Notes under the pieces: generated by a model
The model's input: the letters and a program-made list of their open reading frames with translations, nothing else
The model's database searches: none
Told to the model about the DNA's origin: nothing
Made by a program: the position numbers and the translations under genes
Shown here: positions 32,068 through 41,430 of the stretch, in pieces
Layout of the letters: every line of letters starts with the position of its first letter
Numbering within the stretch: position 1 is the stretch's first letter
NCBI GenBank assembly: GCA_030646755.1
Contig: JAUSKU010000037.1
Span: 1 to 64,000, forward strand
DNA from: Deltaproteobacteria bacterium
GTDB taxonomy: Bacteria > Desulfobacterota > JAENJC01
DNA length: 64,000 nt
Direction: 5' to 3'

Positions 32068-32928
32068 TTGGACAACGGAGACTGGTATAGAAGACTGAAG
32101 CTTTTATTTAAGGCCTTTTTCATGAGAAGCAAGGGAGGAGAACAGCTTCCTGTAAGTGAAGAGGAGGTACATACCCTCATAGATGTGGGGACGGAAAGCG
32201 GGTTCATCAACAAGGAAGAAGGGGAGATGATCCACGGGATATTCGACCTCAAGGACACCCTTGTCAGAGAGGTGATGATACCTAGGACAGAGATAGTGGC
32301 CATAGAGAGCGAAGCAACTGTAGATGACTTGATAATGCTTATAAAGGAAGAGGGGCACTCCAGGTTCCCTGTGTTCAAAGAAAGTATAGACAATATCGTA
32401 GGCGTGATCCATGTAAAGGACATTCTTACCCAGTGGGAGGGAAGAGGAGATATAAAGGTAGGCCAGTTCATAAGACATCCCTTCATCGTACCTGAAACAA
32501 AGAACGTGGAAGAGCTTCTAAGGGAATTCAAAAAAAAGAGGAACCACATAGCGATTGTAGTTGACGAATACGGCGGGACAGCCGGGATCGTTACTCTTGA
32601 GGATGTTATAGAGGAGATCGTCGGAGAGATCGGGGACGAGTACGACCTGGAAGAGATACAGATAGTCCCCTTGGCTGACGGCTCTATAGTTGTGGATGCG
32701 AGGCTCGACATAGAGGAGCTGGCCTCTCACTTCAACACAGAGATACCTAAGGAAAAGTTTGAAACCGTCGGAGGTCTTATCACATTCCTGATAGGAAGGG
32801 TGCCAAGGAATGGGGAAGAGGTCTCCTTTGAAAACCTCAGGTTCATAGTAGAATCTGCGGGCGAACGTAAGGTCCACAGGGTCAGGGTCATGAGACAGGA
32901 ACCAAAGGAAGTAAAAGAAGTTGAATAA
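32068..32928 (+). CDS. CorC/HlyC-family CBS-domain protein
   Basis: 286-residue soluble protein. After an acidic N-terminal segment there are two CBS domains (about residues 70-195; VMIPRTEIVAIESEATVDDLI and VKDILTQWEG, then HIAIVVDEYGGTAGIVTLEDVIEEIVGEI). A C-terminal CorC_HlyC transporter-associated domain follows (about 205-275; IVVDARLDIEELA, FETVGGLITFLIGRVPRNGE). No membrane DUF21 domain, so it is the CorC type rather than a full transporter. TTG 32068 follows AAAGGAG. It overlaps lnt by 8 bp, an arrangement also found in enterobacteria (ybeY-corC-lnt). Confidence 0.9.
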   Translation: MDNGDWYRRLKLLFKAFFMRSKGGEQLPVSEEEVHTLIDVGTESGFINKEEGEMIHGIFDLKDTLVREVMIPRTEIVAIESEATVDDLIMLIKEEGHSRFPVFKESIDNIVGVIHVKDILTQWEGRGDIKVGQFIRHPFIVPETKNVEELLREFKKKRNHIAIVVDEYGGTAGIVTLEDVIEEIVGEIGDEYDLEEIQIVPLADGSIVVDARLDIEELASHFNTEIPKEKFETVGGLITFLIGRVPRNGEEVSFENLRFIVESAGERKVHRVRVMRQEPKEVKEVE

Positions 32929-34450
32929 AAAGGATTATGCCCTTGCAGCACTCTCAGGAATCCTTACGGCCCTTGCCTTCCCCATGTTTGACCTGGAAAT
33001 CCTTGCCTGGATAGGCCTGGTCCCCTTATTCTTCTCGCTGAAGGATAAAAACCATTTACAGTCCATATATTTAGGCCTTATAAGCGGGATAGCCTTTTAC
33101 ATCATACTCCTTTACTGGATACCTGTGCCCATCATTACCTATGGGAAGCTACCTGTTCCTGTAGGGATATTCCTGTTACTTCTGCTGGCATCGTACCTTT
33201 CCCTTTATACGGCTACATTTGCATTTATGACATCCCTTTTCAGGATGAGGTTGGGTCTCCCTCTTGTCTTGACAGCACCTGTTATATGGGTCTCCCTGGA
33301 ACTCCTGGTAACCTATCTGCTAACAGGCTTTCCCTGGGGGCTCCTCGGGTACTCACAGTATCTGAACATCACGGTGATCCAGATTGCCGACATCACAGGT
33401 GTCTATGGCATCAGTTTCGCAATAGTAATGGTAAATGCCGGGATATACAGGGTTATTGAAAGGTACTCTGAAGGGCTCTCTTTTTGGCGGGGAAGGAGTA
33501 TCTGGGCAGCGACCTTTATCCTCCTTCTTATTACAGGATATGGCTATTGGAGATTAAGCTCCCAACTCCCAACTCCTGACTCACAGCTCATTAGGGTCGG
33601 GATAGTGCAGGGGAATATAGATCAGGACCAGAAGTGGGACCGGGAATACCAGACAGGGACAATAGATACTTACATAGAGCTCACAAAAAAGGTTTCTGAA
33701 GGCGGGGTAGACCTGGTTGTATGGCCAGAGACAGCGGTTCCTTTTTACTTCCAGAATGACGAGACTTACAAACCACTAATTTTAAAGACTGCCAGGGGCA
33801 TTAATTCCCATATACTCTTTGGAAGCCCGGCCTACAGCAGGGACATGGAGGAGGTCAGGTACTACAACAGCGCATTCCTGATCTCTCCGGGAATGGAGGT
33901 AGTTGACAGGTACGACAAGCTCCATCTCGTCCCTTTCGGCGAATATGTCCCTTTGAAAAAACTACTTTTCTTTGTGGACAAGATGGCGGAGGGTATCGGA
34001 GACTTCTCTACTGGCGACAGGGTCAATACACTCGATATGCCTGGCACAAAGATAGGAACCCTCATATGCTATGAAGGCGTGTTCCCGAACCTAACAAGGA
34101 AGGTCGTCAGGGAGGGGGCTACCTTACTGGTAAACATCACCAACGACGCCTGGTTCGGGAATACTTCGGCCCCTTATCAACACCTTTCCATGTATTCCCT
34201 CAGGGCTGTGGAGAACAGGGTGCCTGTCATTAGAGCGGCCAATACAGGGGTGTCGGCCTTTATCGATGCAAGAGGAACGATAATCTCCAGGACAGGGATA
34301 TTTGAAAATGGTTATTTAAAAAACCGGATAGAGACGCCCGGCATCGACTCACCTGCAACCTTCTACACAAGGTTCGGGGACCTGTTTGCCTATCTCTGCG
34401 CACTGACAACATCCCTCATATTTGCGAATGCCGTGTTTCGGAGACGGTAA
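32921..34450 (+). CDS. lnt: Apolipoprotein N-acyltransferase Lnt
   Basis: Adds the third acyl chain to outer-membrane lipoproteins. N-terminal helices (about residues 1-200) precede a periplasmic nitrilase domain with the Glu of VVWPETAVPFYF (about 266-277), the Lys of DKLHLVPFGEYVP and the nucleophile Cys in LICYEGVFPNL (about 382-392). TTG 32921 overlaps the corC stop. Between the last N-terminal helix and the nitrilase domain, four CTCCCAA-type heptamers (33559-33586) encode SSQLPTPDSQL in frame. 509 residues, otherwise standard. Confidence 0.94.
   Translation: MNKKDYALAALSGILTALAFPMFDLEILAWIGLVPLFFSLKDKNHLQSIYLGLISGIAFYIILLYWIPVPIITYGKLPVPVGIFLLLLLASYLSLYTATFAFMTSLFRMRLGLPLVLTAPVIWVSLELLVTYLLTGFPWGLLGYSQYLNITVIQIADITGVYGISFAIVMVNAGIYRVIERYSEGLSFWRGRSIWAATFILLLITGYGYWRLSSQLPTPDSQLIRVGIVQGNIDQDQKWDREYQTGTIDTYIELTKKVSEGGVDLVVWPETAVPFYFQNDETYKPLILKTARGINSHILFGSPAYSRDMEEVRYYNSAFLISPGMEVVDRYDKLHLVPFGEYVPLKKLLFFVDKMAEGIGDFSTGDRVNTLDMPGTKIGTLICYEGVFPNLTRKVVREGATLLVNITNDAWFGNTSAPYQHLSMYSLRAVENRVPVIRAANTGVSAFIDARGTIISRTGIFENGYLKNRIETPGIDSPATFYTRFGDLFAYLCALTTSLIFANAVFRRR
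33559..33586 (+). repeat. Four tandem CTCCCAA-type heptamers inside lnt
   Basis: CTCCCAA, CTCCCAA, CTCCTGA, CTCACAG; 28 bp in frame at the junction of the membrane and nitrilase domains. Confidence 0.78.
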
Positions 34451-34679
34451 TTAAGACTATCGCAGGCTATTTTGACGCTTCAACTTTATTGTTATTTTGG
34501 TGTATAAGTGGATAATAATTGGAACCAGGGGCTGCTAAACTTGCCATAAACCTCATGAGAGGGAGTTCAACGCAGGATAGCTGCAGACACGTGGTTAGAC
34601 GTCAAACAGCGCCTCAGACTATATGACGGTTATGACCTTGTGCGAATCATGTCACTGGTGGAATAAATAGTAGGTCGTA
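34451..34679. other. Gap after lnt with a possible coding remnant
   Basis: No complete gene. One frame, 34565-34666 (+), is open for 34 codons and reads coding-like (AADTWLDVKQRLRLYDGYDL), but has no start codon. It may be the tail of a decayed gene. No repeat family of the window is found here. Confidence 0.3.
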
Positions 34680-36506
34680 CTATTCTAAATAATCCCGTGC
34701 ATGCTTTAATCCGAGTTTAGCTGCTTTTTTAAAGTCAATAAACGCCTCTTTAGAATTTCCTATCTTTAAATAAGTATGGCCTCTATTAAAATATGCATCA
34801 GCATATCGTGGATTAAGCTGAATGGCTCCATTATAGTCCAGTATTGCCTTCTGATATATTTTTAAGTTGTAGTAAACGGTGCCTCTGTTGTTGTAAGCTA
34901 TAGCATCTCGTTGGCTGATTTCGATAGCCTTATTAAAATCCTTTAAAGCCTCCTGATAGTTGCCAAGGATATTATAAATATTTCCACGGTTATTATACGC
35001 TTCCGCATATTGTGGATTAAGCTCAATAGCCCTGCTCTGGTTATTCAAGGCCTCTTGATAGTTGCCTGCAATTTTGTAAACAAACCCCCTATTGTAATAA
35101 CCCTGTGCATTTTTAGGATCAATTTCAATGGCTTTATTGTAATCCATTATTGCCAGTTGGAAGTTGCCTTGGCTGGCATAGGCCCCTCCACGGTTGATAT
35201 ACGCTGAAGTCTCGTTGGGGAATAGCCGGAGTTCGTGCGACCAGAGGGTTATAGGGTCATGCCAGATAGTTATTTGTTGTATAGTCTTGTTGGCCAAAAC
35301 CCCCAATATGAGAAGAATCAAAGCAATTAAGGCTATCTGACTTTGTTTGTTTATACATTTCTTAAACAGTGATGAAACGCACAATCCAGCAATAAAAAAG
35401 AGACCCAGGCTTGGAAGATATGTATAACGATCGGCTGCTGCTTGACTTCCCACCTTGATAATCCCTATAACCGGAAGCAGTGTGACCAGATAATATAACC
35501 AGACGGCTATAAACACCCGCTCTTTTCTATAGACGATGACAAATGTAATTATTACCATCAAAAAAAGAGAACCCAAATATGTGAAAGAAAAAGGGTCTAC
35601 CTTGGGATAGGGATAAAGAGGGGCCAGATTGAATGGCAAAACCATTTTGACCATATAGAATATATAGGCCCAGGCCGCAACCAGTACGCGGGTTGAGAGT
35701 GACGCTATTTTTGTTACCTGTAATGCCCCACTTTGAAGATGGGCCCAAATCGTCACCAATGATGTAAAAATGCTGAGGAGAAAGAAAGGGAGTTTTTCAA
35801 GTAACATGCGCCATGAACCCATAGATTTTTCTATTTTCTTAAACCTGCCAAGCGGGTAAAAATCTAGGATGAGAATAACAATCGGCAAAGATACGGCCAT
35901 TGGTTTGCTTAGAAGGGCCATGAAGAAGGAGCCAAGAGCGATACCATAGTGAAGTGGTCTTTTCGAGACAGTAAAATCAAGATATTTTATCAGGCATAAT
36001 ATGTAAAAAAAGGCACATAAGACGTCCTTCCTTTCGGAAATCCATGCAACAGATTCCACATGCAGAGGATGAATGCCAAATAGAGCTGCTGTAATAAAGG
36101 CTGCACCAACACTTTGTATGTCTGCTTCTTCGCCGGTCTTTATCTTTAGCAGTTTCAAAACCAGAATAAAGACCAACAGCGTGTTTAAGGCATGGATGAG
36201 GTTATTGGTTAAATGATAGCCAAATGGATCAAGGCCCCATACCGCATAATCCATTGCAAGTGAAATAATTGTCAACGGGTGCCAGAGAGCTGCTACTTCG
36301 GATGTAAAGCTCCAATACAACAACGTCGTATCTATATTTCGAATGTATGGATTATTGTAAACGTAGAGATCGTCATCCCAAACGAAGTTGTTCTTTAGAG
36401 AGGGAAGATAAACAAGAAAAGTTAAAAGGGCAACGGAAATTGGCAGGAGTAATATAAGAACGTTTCTGTAAGAAAATGATTTAGCAGGTTCCTGATATAT
36501 TTTCAT
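34680..36506 (-). CDS. Polytopic membrane protein with C-terminal TPR repeats (TMTC/PMT-like)
   Basis: About ten to eleven membrane helices fill residues 15-415. A luminal first loop FVWDDDLYVYNNPYI (about 36-50) and HPLHVESVAWISERKDVL (about 146-163) are typical of the bacterial TMTC-like or PMT-type glycosyltransferase-fold family. Residues about 430-605 hold five TPR units of the YNNRGNIYNILGNYQEALKD kind. No donor or acceptor can be assigned. ATG 36504-36506. A TATAAT (36522-36527 complement) lies 15 bases upstream but lacks a good -35. Confidence 0.82.
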   Translation of the reverse strand: MKIYQEPAKSFSYRNVLILLLPISVALLTFLVYLPSLKNNFVWDDDLYVYNNPYIRNIDTTLLYWSFTSEVAALWHPLTIISLAMDYAVWGLDPFGYHLTNNLIHALNTLLVFILVLKLLKIKTGEEADIQSVGAAFITAALFGIHPLHVESVAWISERKDVLCAFFYILCLIKYLDFTVSKRPLHYGIALGSFFMALLSKPMAVSLPIVILILDFYPLGRFKKIEKSMGSWRMLLEKLPFFLLSIFTSLVTIWAHLQSGALQVTKIASLSTRVLVAAWAYIFYMVKMVLPFNLAPLYPYPKVDPFSFTYLGSLFLMVIITFVIVYRKERVFIAVWLYYLVTLLPVIGIIKVGSQAAADRYTYLPSLGLFFIAGLCVSSLFKKCINKQSQIALIALILLILGVLANKTIQQITIWHDPITLWSHELRLFPNETSAYINRGGAYASQGNFQLAIMDYNKAIEIDPKNAQGYYNRGFVYKIAGNYQEALNNQSRAIELNPQYAEAYNNRGNIYNILGNYQEALKDFNKAIEISQRDAIAYNNRGTVYYNLKIYQKAILDYNGAIQLNPRYADAYFNRGHTYLKIGNSKEAFIDFKKAAKLGLKHARDYLE

Positions 36507-36548
36507 GATTTAGCACTCGGGATTATACGATTTTAAACCACGATAGGC

Positions 36549-36568
36549 CCTTTCTAGTCAGAAAGGGG
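36549..36568. terminator. Hairpin between the TPR gene and mutS
   Basis: CCCTTTCT-AGTC-AGAAAGGG, a perfect 8-bp stem, lies downstream of the mutS stop on the minus strand (36607). No T-run follows, so it may be a repeat rather than a terminator. Confidence 0.35.
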
Positions 36569-36606
36569 ACATGTAAATTTCAACCCATTACCCGCAAAAG
36601 ACATTA

Positions 36607-39210
36607 TCATATAAACTTCTTTAGTTCTGTCAGCTTCATCAGCGCCTGAAGAGGTGTCATGCTGTCTGCATCAAGGGCTCTTAGCTCATCCCTTAGTGTG
36701 TCCCTTGGGGCAAATAGCGGCAGTTGCGCTTCCCTCTTTCCCTTTCCCTTTGTCTGAGCCAGCTTCGGCATCCCTTCTGAAGAGAACTCCCCCTTCTCCA
36801 GGTTCAGTAGTATCTCCCTGGCCCTTCCCAGTACCTCATTGGGGAGGCCGGCCAGCCTTGCCACGTGGATGCCGTAAGACCTGTCTGCGCCTCCGGGGAC
36901 TATCTTGTGCAGGAATACTACCTGGTCGTTCCACTCCCTTACAGCCACGTTGAAATTCCTGATATTCCCCCTGAGAAGGGCCAGGTCTGTAAGCTCGTGA
37001 TAGTGGGTGGCGAAGAGGGTCTTTGCCTTTACCCTGTCGGATATATACTCGGCCACTGCCCAAGCTATGCTCAGTCCGTCAAAGGTGGAGGTCCCCCGGC
37101 CTATCTCATCAAGTATTATAAGGCTTTTAGATGTGCCGTTGTTCAGGATGTTGGCGGTCTCTGTCATCTCAACCATGAATGTGCTCTGCCCCTTTGACAG
37201 GTCGTCGGACGCGCCTACCCTGCTGAATACCCTGTCCACTACTCCTATCTCAGCCTCCTCAGCCGGCACAAAGCTACCCATCTGGGCCATGATGGTTATG
37301 AGGGCCACCTGTCGTATGTATGTGGACTTCCCTGCCATGTTGGGGCCTGTGATTATGGCTACCTGGTTTTCCCCTCTATCAAGGAATGTGTCGTTCGGTA
37401 CGAACCTGTCTGAACGGGAGATGCTCTCAACAACCGGGTGCCTGCCGCTGACTATCCGAAGAGGGCCGGAATCCGATATTTTAGGCCTTGTATAGTTAAA
37501 CCTGTCCGCCACCTCGGCCAGAGAGGCCAGGGCGTCAACTGTTGCCAGTCCCTCAGATGTCTTCTGTATCCGGGCCGATTCCGCCGCAACCCTCTCCCTT
37601 ACCTCCTGGAAGAGGCGATACTCGATCTCCCTTATCCTCTCCTCTGCCGTGAGTACCGTTGCCTCGTACTCCTTCAGCTCCGGGGTTATGAACCTTTCGG
37701 CATTTACCAGGGTCTGCTTTCTTATGTAATCCGCAGGGATGGCGGAGAGGTTTGCCTGGGTGACCTCTATATAGTATCCAAAGACCTTGTTGTAACGGAC
37801 CTTCAGGGAGTTTATCCCTGTGCGCTCCTTTTCCCTTGACTCAATCCGTGCTATATAACCCTTACCATCCCTGCTGATAGAGCGCAGGTCGTCCAGCTCC
37901 TGATTGTAACCGTCCCTTATGATACCGCCTTCCCTGAGTATAAATGGAGGGTTTTCTGCAACGGCATTGTCTATGAGTTTCACCACATCAGGGAGGTCAT
38001 CCAGCCCCTCTATTACATCCCCAATGAGCTTTCCTCGCTCCTCGCTCCTCTCTGTCTTCAGAGTTTCCCTTATCTCAGGTATCCTCTTCAGGGAGGAGGC
38101 CATTGCAACCATATCCTTGGCGTTGGCGCTTCCGAGGGTTATCCTTGAGTTGAGGCGCTCTATGTCATAAACCCCTCCAAGGGTCTCCCGAAGCCTGCCC
38201 CTGACAAGCTGCCGCTCCTTCAACTCTGTGACTGCATCGAGCCTTTCATTTATCCTGTCTACATCCATAAGCGGATAGTTGAGCCAGCTCCGCAGCTTCC
38301 GCCCCCCCATGGACGTCACTGTCTCGTCCATCAGTCCGAGGAGAGACCCTTTCTTCCCGCCGTTCTGGAGGTTGGCTGCCAGCTCCAGGTTCCTCCTCGC
38401 CGAATCATCTATGAAAAGGTAGTCATCAAGGCTGTACCTCTTTATCCCGCTTATTGGAAGGGTCTCAACCTTCTGGGTATCCTTTATGTAGTAAAGCACC
38501 GCCCCTGCTGCCGATGTTGCAGCCTTAAGGCCGGAGAGACCGAACCCGTCCAGTGAGATGACCTTGAAGTGTTCCGTAATACTTCTGAATGCCCTGTCGT
38601 GATCAAACCTGTCAGAGAGAAGGCGGTTTATCACCACCCCTTCAAGGGCATCCCGAAGAAAGGCGACCTGTTCATCATCTCCTTCAGAGACAATGACCTC
38701 CTTTGGTTCAAGGCGGCCTATTTCATCCTTCAGGGATTGTATATCAGAAAGCTCTGTAACAAGGAATTCGCCTGTGGTCAGATCAAGGAAGGCCAGGCCG
38801 AACTTCCCGTCCATCTTATGAATAGCCATAAGGAATGAGTTGCTCTTTGCGTCCAGGTTCTGGGAATCTGTAGCTGTCCCAGGGGTCACAACTCGGACGA
38901 CATCCCTCTTTACTACGCCCTTAGCGGTCTTAGGGTCCTCCATCTGCTCGCATACAGCCACCTTGAAACCATGCCTAACCAGCTTGGCCAGGTAGCCGTC
39001 TGCTGCATGATAAGGGACTCCGCACAGGGGGATATCATCCCCCCCGCTCTTCCCTCTCTTTGTAAGGGTTATCTCAAGGACCTTGGCTGCGGTAATTGCA
39101 TCGTCAAAGAACATCTCATAAAAATCACCCATCCTGAAGAAGAGGATCGAATCAGGGTACCTCTCCTTTATCTCCCAGTACTGTCTCATGGCCGGCGTAA
39201 GGTTTTCCAT
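36607..39210 (-). CDS. mutS: DNA mismatch-repair protein MutS
   Basis: Mismatch-recognition ATPase. The N-terminal mismatch-binding domain has LTPAMRQYWEIKERYPDSILFFRMGDFYEMF with the Phe-x-Glu wedge. The ATPase domain has ITGPNMAGKSTYIRQ (Walker A), the signature STFMVEMTE, LIILDEIGRGTSTFDG (Walker B) and LFATHYHEL. ATG 39208-39210 is favoured over TTG 39240, since the family begins near there and a promoter -10 box ends 7 bases before it. A heptamer array (38026-38053) contributes TERSEERGKL to the lever region at about residues 386-395. Full length otherwise. Confidence 0.96.
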   Translation of the reverse strand: MENLTPAMRQYWEIKERYPDSILFFRMGDFYEMFFDDAITAAKVLEITLTKRGKSGGDDIPLCGVPYHAADGYLAKLVRHGFKVAVCEQMEDPKTAKGVVKRDVVRVVTPGTATDSQNLDAKSNSFLMAIHKMDGKFGLAFLDLTTGEFLVTELSDIQSLKDEIGRLEPKEVIVSEGDDEQVAFLRDALEGVVINRLLSDRFDHDRAFRSITEHFKVISLDGFGLSGLKAATSAAGAVLYYIKDTQKVETLPISGIKRYSLDDYLFIDDSARRNLELAANLQNGGKKGSLLGLMDETVTSMGGRKLRSWLNYPLMDVDRINERLDAVTELKERQLVRGRLRETLGGVYDIERLNSRITLGSANAKDMVAMASSLKRIPEIRETLKTERSEERGKLIGDVIEGLDDLPDVVKLIDNAVAENPPFILREGGIIRDGYNQELDDLRSISRDGKGYIARIESREKERTGINSLKVRYNKVFGYYIEVTQANLSAIPADYIRKQTLVNAERFITPELKEYEATVLTAEERIREIEYRLFQEVRERVAAESARIQKTSEGLATVDALASLAEVADRFNYTRPKISDSGPLRIVSGRHPVVESISRSDRFVPNDTFLDRGENQVAIITGPNMAGKSTYIRQVALITIMAQMGSFVPAEEAEIGVVDRVFSRVGASDDLSKGQSTFMVEMTETANILNNGTSKSLIILDEIGRGTSTFDGLSIAWAVAEYISDRVKAKTLFATHYHELTDLALLRGNIRNFNVAVREWNDQVVFLHKIVPGGADRSYGIHVARLAGLPNEVLGRAREILLNLEKGEFSSEGMPKLAQTKGKGKREAQLPLFAPRDTLRDELRALDADSMTPLQALMKLTELKKFI
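38026..38053 (-). repeat. Heptamer array inside mutS
   Basis: On +: GAGCTTT (degenerate), CCTCGCT, CCTCGCT, CCTCTCT. Two clear and one to two degraded units; in frame. Confidence 0.55.
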
Positions 39211-39217
39211 AGGGTTC

Positions 39218-39246
39218 AGATTAGCAGATATGGAGGGCAAAGTAAA
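39218..39246 (-). promoter_or_regulatory. Possible mutS promoter giving a leaderless mRNA
   Basis: On the minus strand TTTACT (39241-39246), 17-bp spacer, TAATCT (39218-39223), then 7 bases to ATG 39210. The -35 is weak. No ribosome site is present. Confidence 0.4.
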
Positions 39247-39725
39247 TCTTGGATGGGATATTTAACTCCCTCCCTTTCAAGGGGAGGGTTGGGGTGGGGA
39301 TGGGTAAATGGTTTATGTGAACAGTATTGGGTCTAAAGAGGAAGCTTAATCATCAATCCGGCCACCGTTCACCCTGAGTTCTTCGATAAACCAGCCGTTC
39401 GTCCTGAGCTTGTCGAAGGAGCGGCTGGTTTTCTCAGGACAGGCTTGTTGAAGGGTAGATTCGGACTTTTGCAAGAGCCTCATACGTCAAGTTGTTTTTT
39501 GAAATTTGATTGAACCAATAAAAAAATCGTGATAAAGTCTGTACCTGTTGAATAACTGGATCTGCAGTGACTAACATCCCAAACCCGATGTTAGCGGAAC
39601 GGTGACCGTTTAGATAATAACAGGTTGCTGCCAACCAGTCCACACCACCGGACTTAGGCCGGTGAGTTTTTTCCAAAGTCAAAGGCCAGAATCGGCCCGG
39701 TTTAAAAGCATTAGATAAAATCAAA
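39247..39725. repeat. Gene-free stretch with several intergenic repeats
   Basis: Contains a GC-rich palindrome of the CCCCTCCC type (39263-39304) and a widely dispersed GTTCGTCCTGAGCTTGTCGA-type palindromic repeat (about 39364-39428). It also holds an inverted repeat CTAACATC...GATGTTAG (39571-39594). No gene is evident; no integrase was found here. Confidence 0.6.
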
Positions 39726-40172
39726 ATGAAAATTATTGAATACATAGAAAAGTATGCCCCAATAGGTATAAGCATTCCACTAACATTGCACATAACCACC
39801 CTTGCCGGAATTTGGTTCTTGCCTCATCTTGAGAAGTTATTGCCTCCAGATTTCTGCCAACTGTGTGATAAAGTTCCAATATTTACCATAATCCTAATGT
39901 TGCTATCATCATATTTAATAATGTTGGCATCATATTCTCTTCTCTACTTTAAGTTCAAAAATAAGCTCCTTCCCAAATTTGGAGTCCTTTGGGATAAAAA
40001 CAAAGAAGCTTATTGCCCTTCTTGTCAAATATTACTTTCTGATTCCCATTCAGATGGCGATTATCATCATTATTCCTGTGTTAAATGTGGCAAAACTATT
40101 TATTTAACGCACCTTGGCAATTATATTTCATTATCTGAAGCTATAAGAATATTTCAAAATAAAAAACCTTAA
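39726..40172 (+). CDS. Membrane protein with C-terminal zinc-ribbon-like motif, unknown function
   Basis: 148 residues. Two or three hydrophobic segments (about 12-35 and 52-78), then a cytosolic part with two Cys pairs, CPSC (about 100-103) and CVKCGK (about 119-124), which form a likely zinc ribbon. There is also an early CQLC pair. No family recognised. Followed within 35 bases by an attC-like site, so it may be an integron cassette gene. ATG 39726 without a ribosome site. Confidence 0.6.
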   Translation: MKIIEYIEKYAPIGISIPLTLHITTLAGIWFLPHLEKLLPPDFCQLCDKVPIFTIILMLLSSYLIMLASYSLLYFKFKNKLLPKFGVLWDKNKEAYCPSCQILLSDSHSDGDYHHYSCVKCGKTIYLTHLGNYISLSEAIRIFQNKKP

Positions 40173-40205
40173 ATACACTGGTGGTACGGGCCGATTCTAA
40201 AACCC

Positions 40206-40259
40206 TTACCAACCATCAAAATAGAGCGGGATATGGCCGCTCATTTTGGTCGTTAGGGC
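40206..40259 (+). other. attC-like recombination site 1
   Basis: Imperfect palindrome ACCAACCATCAAAATAGAGC / CCGCTCATTTTGGTCGTTAG with a short centre. It ends GTTAGGG, close to the GTTRRRY consensus. It follows one small gene and precedes another, as in a cassette array. The outer box on the left is degenerate. Confidence 0.5.
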
Positions 40260-40276
40260 ACAAGAAAGGAGCGCAT

Positions 40277-40594
40277 GTGATTTCCGACAAAGCCAAGAAG
40301 ACAATTGACGCTCTCTCGATGGAAGAACTTCTTCATGAGGTCATGAGCGAGGGTAGCTCACGTTTTCAAGGCGAGAAGTACGACTATTTATTGGCTCGAT
40401 TTGCCTTAATCAAAAAAAGGGAAGAGGACGAACATAAGGAGAAGGAGCTCTATTTAGCACAAGAGGCAAACGATATCGCGAAGGCTGCGAATGTAACATC
40501 TTCGAGTGCATATCGCATGTCAGCTATTTCGATAATTGTCGCGGTCGTGGCTCTATTAGCGACAGTGTTACAACAATGTTCCCATGCGCCCTAA
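40277..40594 (+). CDS. Small protein with C-terminal membrane helix, unknown function
   Basis: 105 residues from GTG 40277, preferred because AAAGGAG lies 5 bases upstream. The N-terminal half is charged and helical (ISDKAKKTIDALSMEELLHEV), then KKREEDEHKEKELYLAQEA in a likely coiled coil. A final hydrophobic segment (ISIIVAVVALLATVL, about 82-97) looks like a tail anchor. No family known to me. Its stop codon lies inside the left box of an attC-like site, the usual geometry of an integron cassette. Confidence 0.6.
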   Translation: MISDKAKKTIDALSMEELLHEVMSEGSSRFQGEKYDYLLARFALIKKREEDEHKEKELYLAQEANDIAKAANVTSSSAYRMSAISIIVAVVALLATVLQQCSHAP

Positions 40595-40647
40595 CCCATC
40601 ATTCAAGCGGGACGCGCTAAAGCGCGTCCCTTATTCAAACGTTAGAC
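40588..40647 (+). other. attC-like recombination site 2 (59-base-element type)
   Basis: 60 bp beginning CCCTAACCCATCATTCAAGC, with a perfect 10-bp inner stem GGGACGCGCT-AA-AGCGCGTCCC, and ending TTCAAACGTTAGAC. The right box GTTAGAC fits GTTRRRY exactly and the left box ends in TAAC. Size, overlap with the upstream stop codon and palindrome layout match integron attC sites. Confidence 0.7.
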
Positions 40648-40668
40648 AACTATTATTAGGAGGGACCG

Positions 40669-41073
40669 ATGATGACACTATCAGTCAGAGCAAGCATAGG
40701 AGTAATTCTATTATCTTTAATCACGATTGGCTACGAATTGTCCTATGCAGCAGATGATAGGTGGAGGTACTTTGCAGCTAATGGGGCAGGTGATACACTC
40801 TATTATGATACCGACAGTGTGACGGTGTATGGCAACAATATGGTTAAGGTTTGGTACAAAATGATTCTTCACAAAGATTCAAAAAGTCCTGTACGTGAAG
40901 GGAAATGGCTAAATGAGTTCAATTGCAATAAGAGAGAGTATCGAAAAATTGAAGCATATTATTATTACAAGGATGGGGACTACAAATGGGATTATGAAAA
41001 AAGCGATTGGGAGGATTTTGAACCAGAAACATGGAAAGAATCTCTTTTCAATATTGTGTGTAAAAAGAAATAA
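40669..41073 (+). CDS. Secreted adhesin-E-like small protein
   Basis: 134 residues with a signal peptide ending ELSYAAD. The mature part begins DRWRYFAANGAGDTLYYDTD, continues VTVYGNNMVKVWYKMIL and has two cysteines (NCNKREY and IVCKKK). This matches the surface-adhesin protein E-like pattern of short periplasmic or surface proteins. Good ribosome site AGGAGGGA before ATG 40669. It starts 21 bases after attC-like site 2; no clear attC follows it. Confidence 0.65.
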   Translation: MMTLSVRASIGVILLSLITIGYELSYAADDRWRYFAANGAGDTLYYDTDSVTVYGNNMVKVWYKMILHKDSKSPVREGKWLNEFNCNKREYRKIEAYYYYKDGDYKWDYEKSDWEDFEPETWKESLFNIVCKKK

Positions 41074-41157
41074 AACTCTGTCTAAAACCAGGGACGGGTT
41101 CTCATTTAAACAATCGTTGTCTTAAACAATCATACCGGCTATAATTGGAGGCAAAAC

Positions 41158-41430
41158 ATGCTTTCATTTGAATGGGATCCTGAAAAAGCAAAAAAGAACC
41201 ATAAAAAGCATGGCGTCAATTTTGAAGAAGCATCGACGGTGTTTTATGACGCTTTATCGGCTACGTTTGATGACCATGATCATTCAATCGGAGAGCACAG
41301 GCTAATCACTGTGGGTTTCTCCTCCATCGGTCGCTTGCTTGTTGTTTCACATACCGATAGAGGTAAAACTATACGTATCATAAGCGCGCGACCTGCAACC
41401 GCACGGGAAAGGACAAAACATGAAAACTAA
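41158..41430 (+). CDS. brnT: BrnT family toxin
   Basis: RelE-fold ribonuclease toxin. FEWDPEKAKKNHKKHGVNFEEA at the N-terminus, GEHRLITVGFSSIGRLLVVSH in the middle and IRIISARPATARERTKHE at the C-terminus are the BrnT pattern. 90 residues, complete. GGAGG precedes ATG 41158. It overlaps the antitoxin gene by 11 bp; the order toxin then antitoxin is normal for this family. Confidence 0.9.
   Translation: MLSFEWDPEKAKKNHKKHGVNFEEASTVFYDALSATFDDHDHSIGEHRLITVGFSSIGRLLVVSHTDRGKTIRIISARPATARERTKHEN

Noticed and set aside
39434..39799. Minus-strand ORF over the mutS-side gap and the start of the zinc-ribbon gene
   Set aside because: It runs through repeats and overlaps a better-supported gene on the other strand; the sequence shows no family features.
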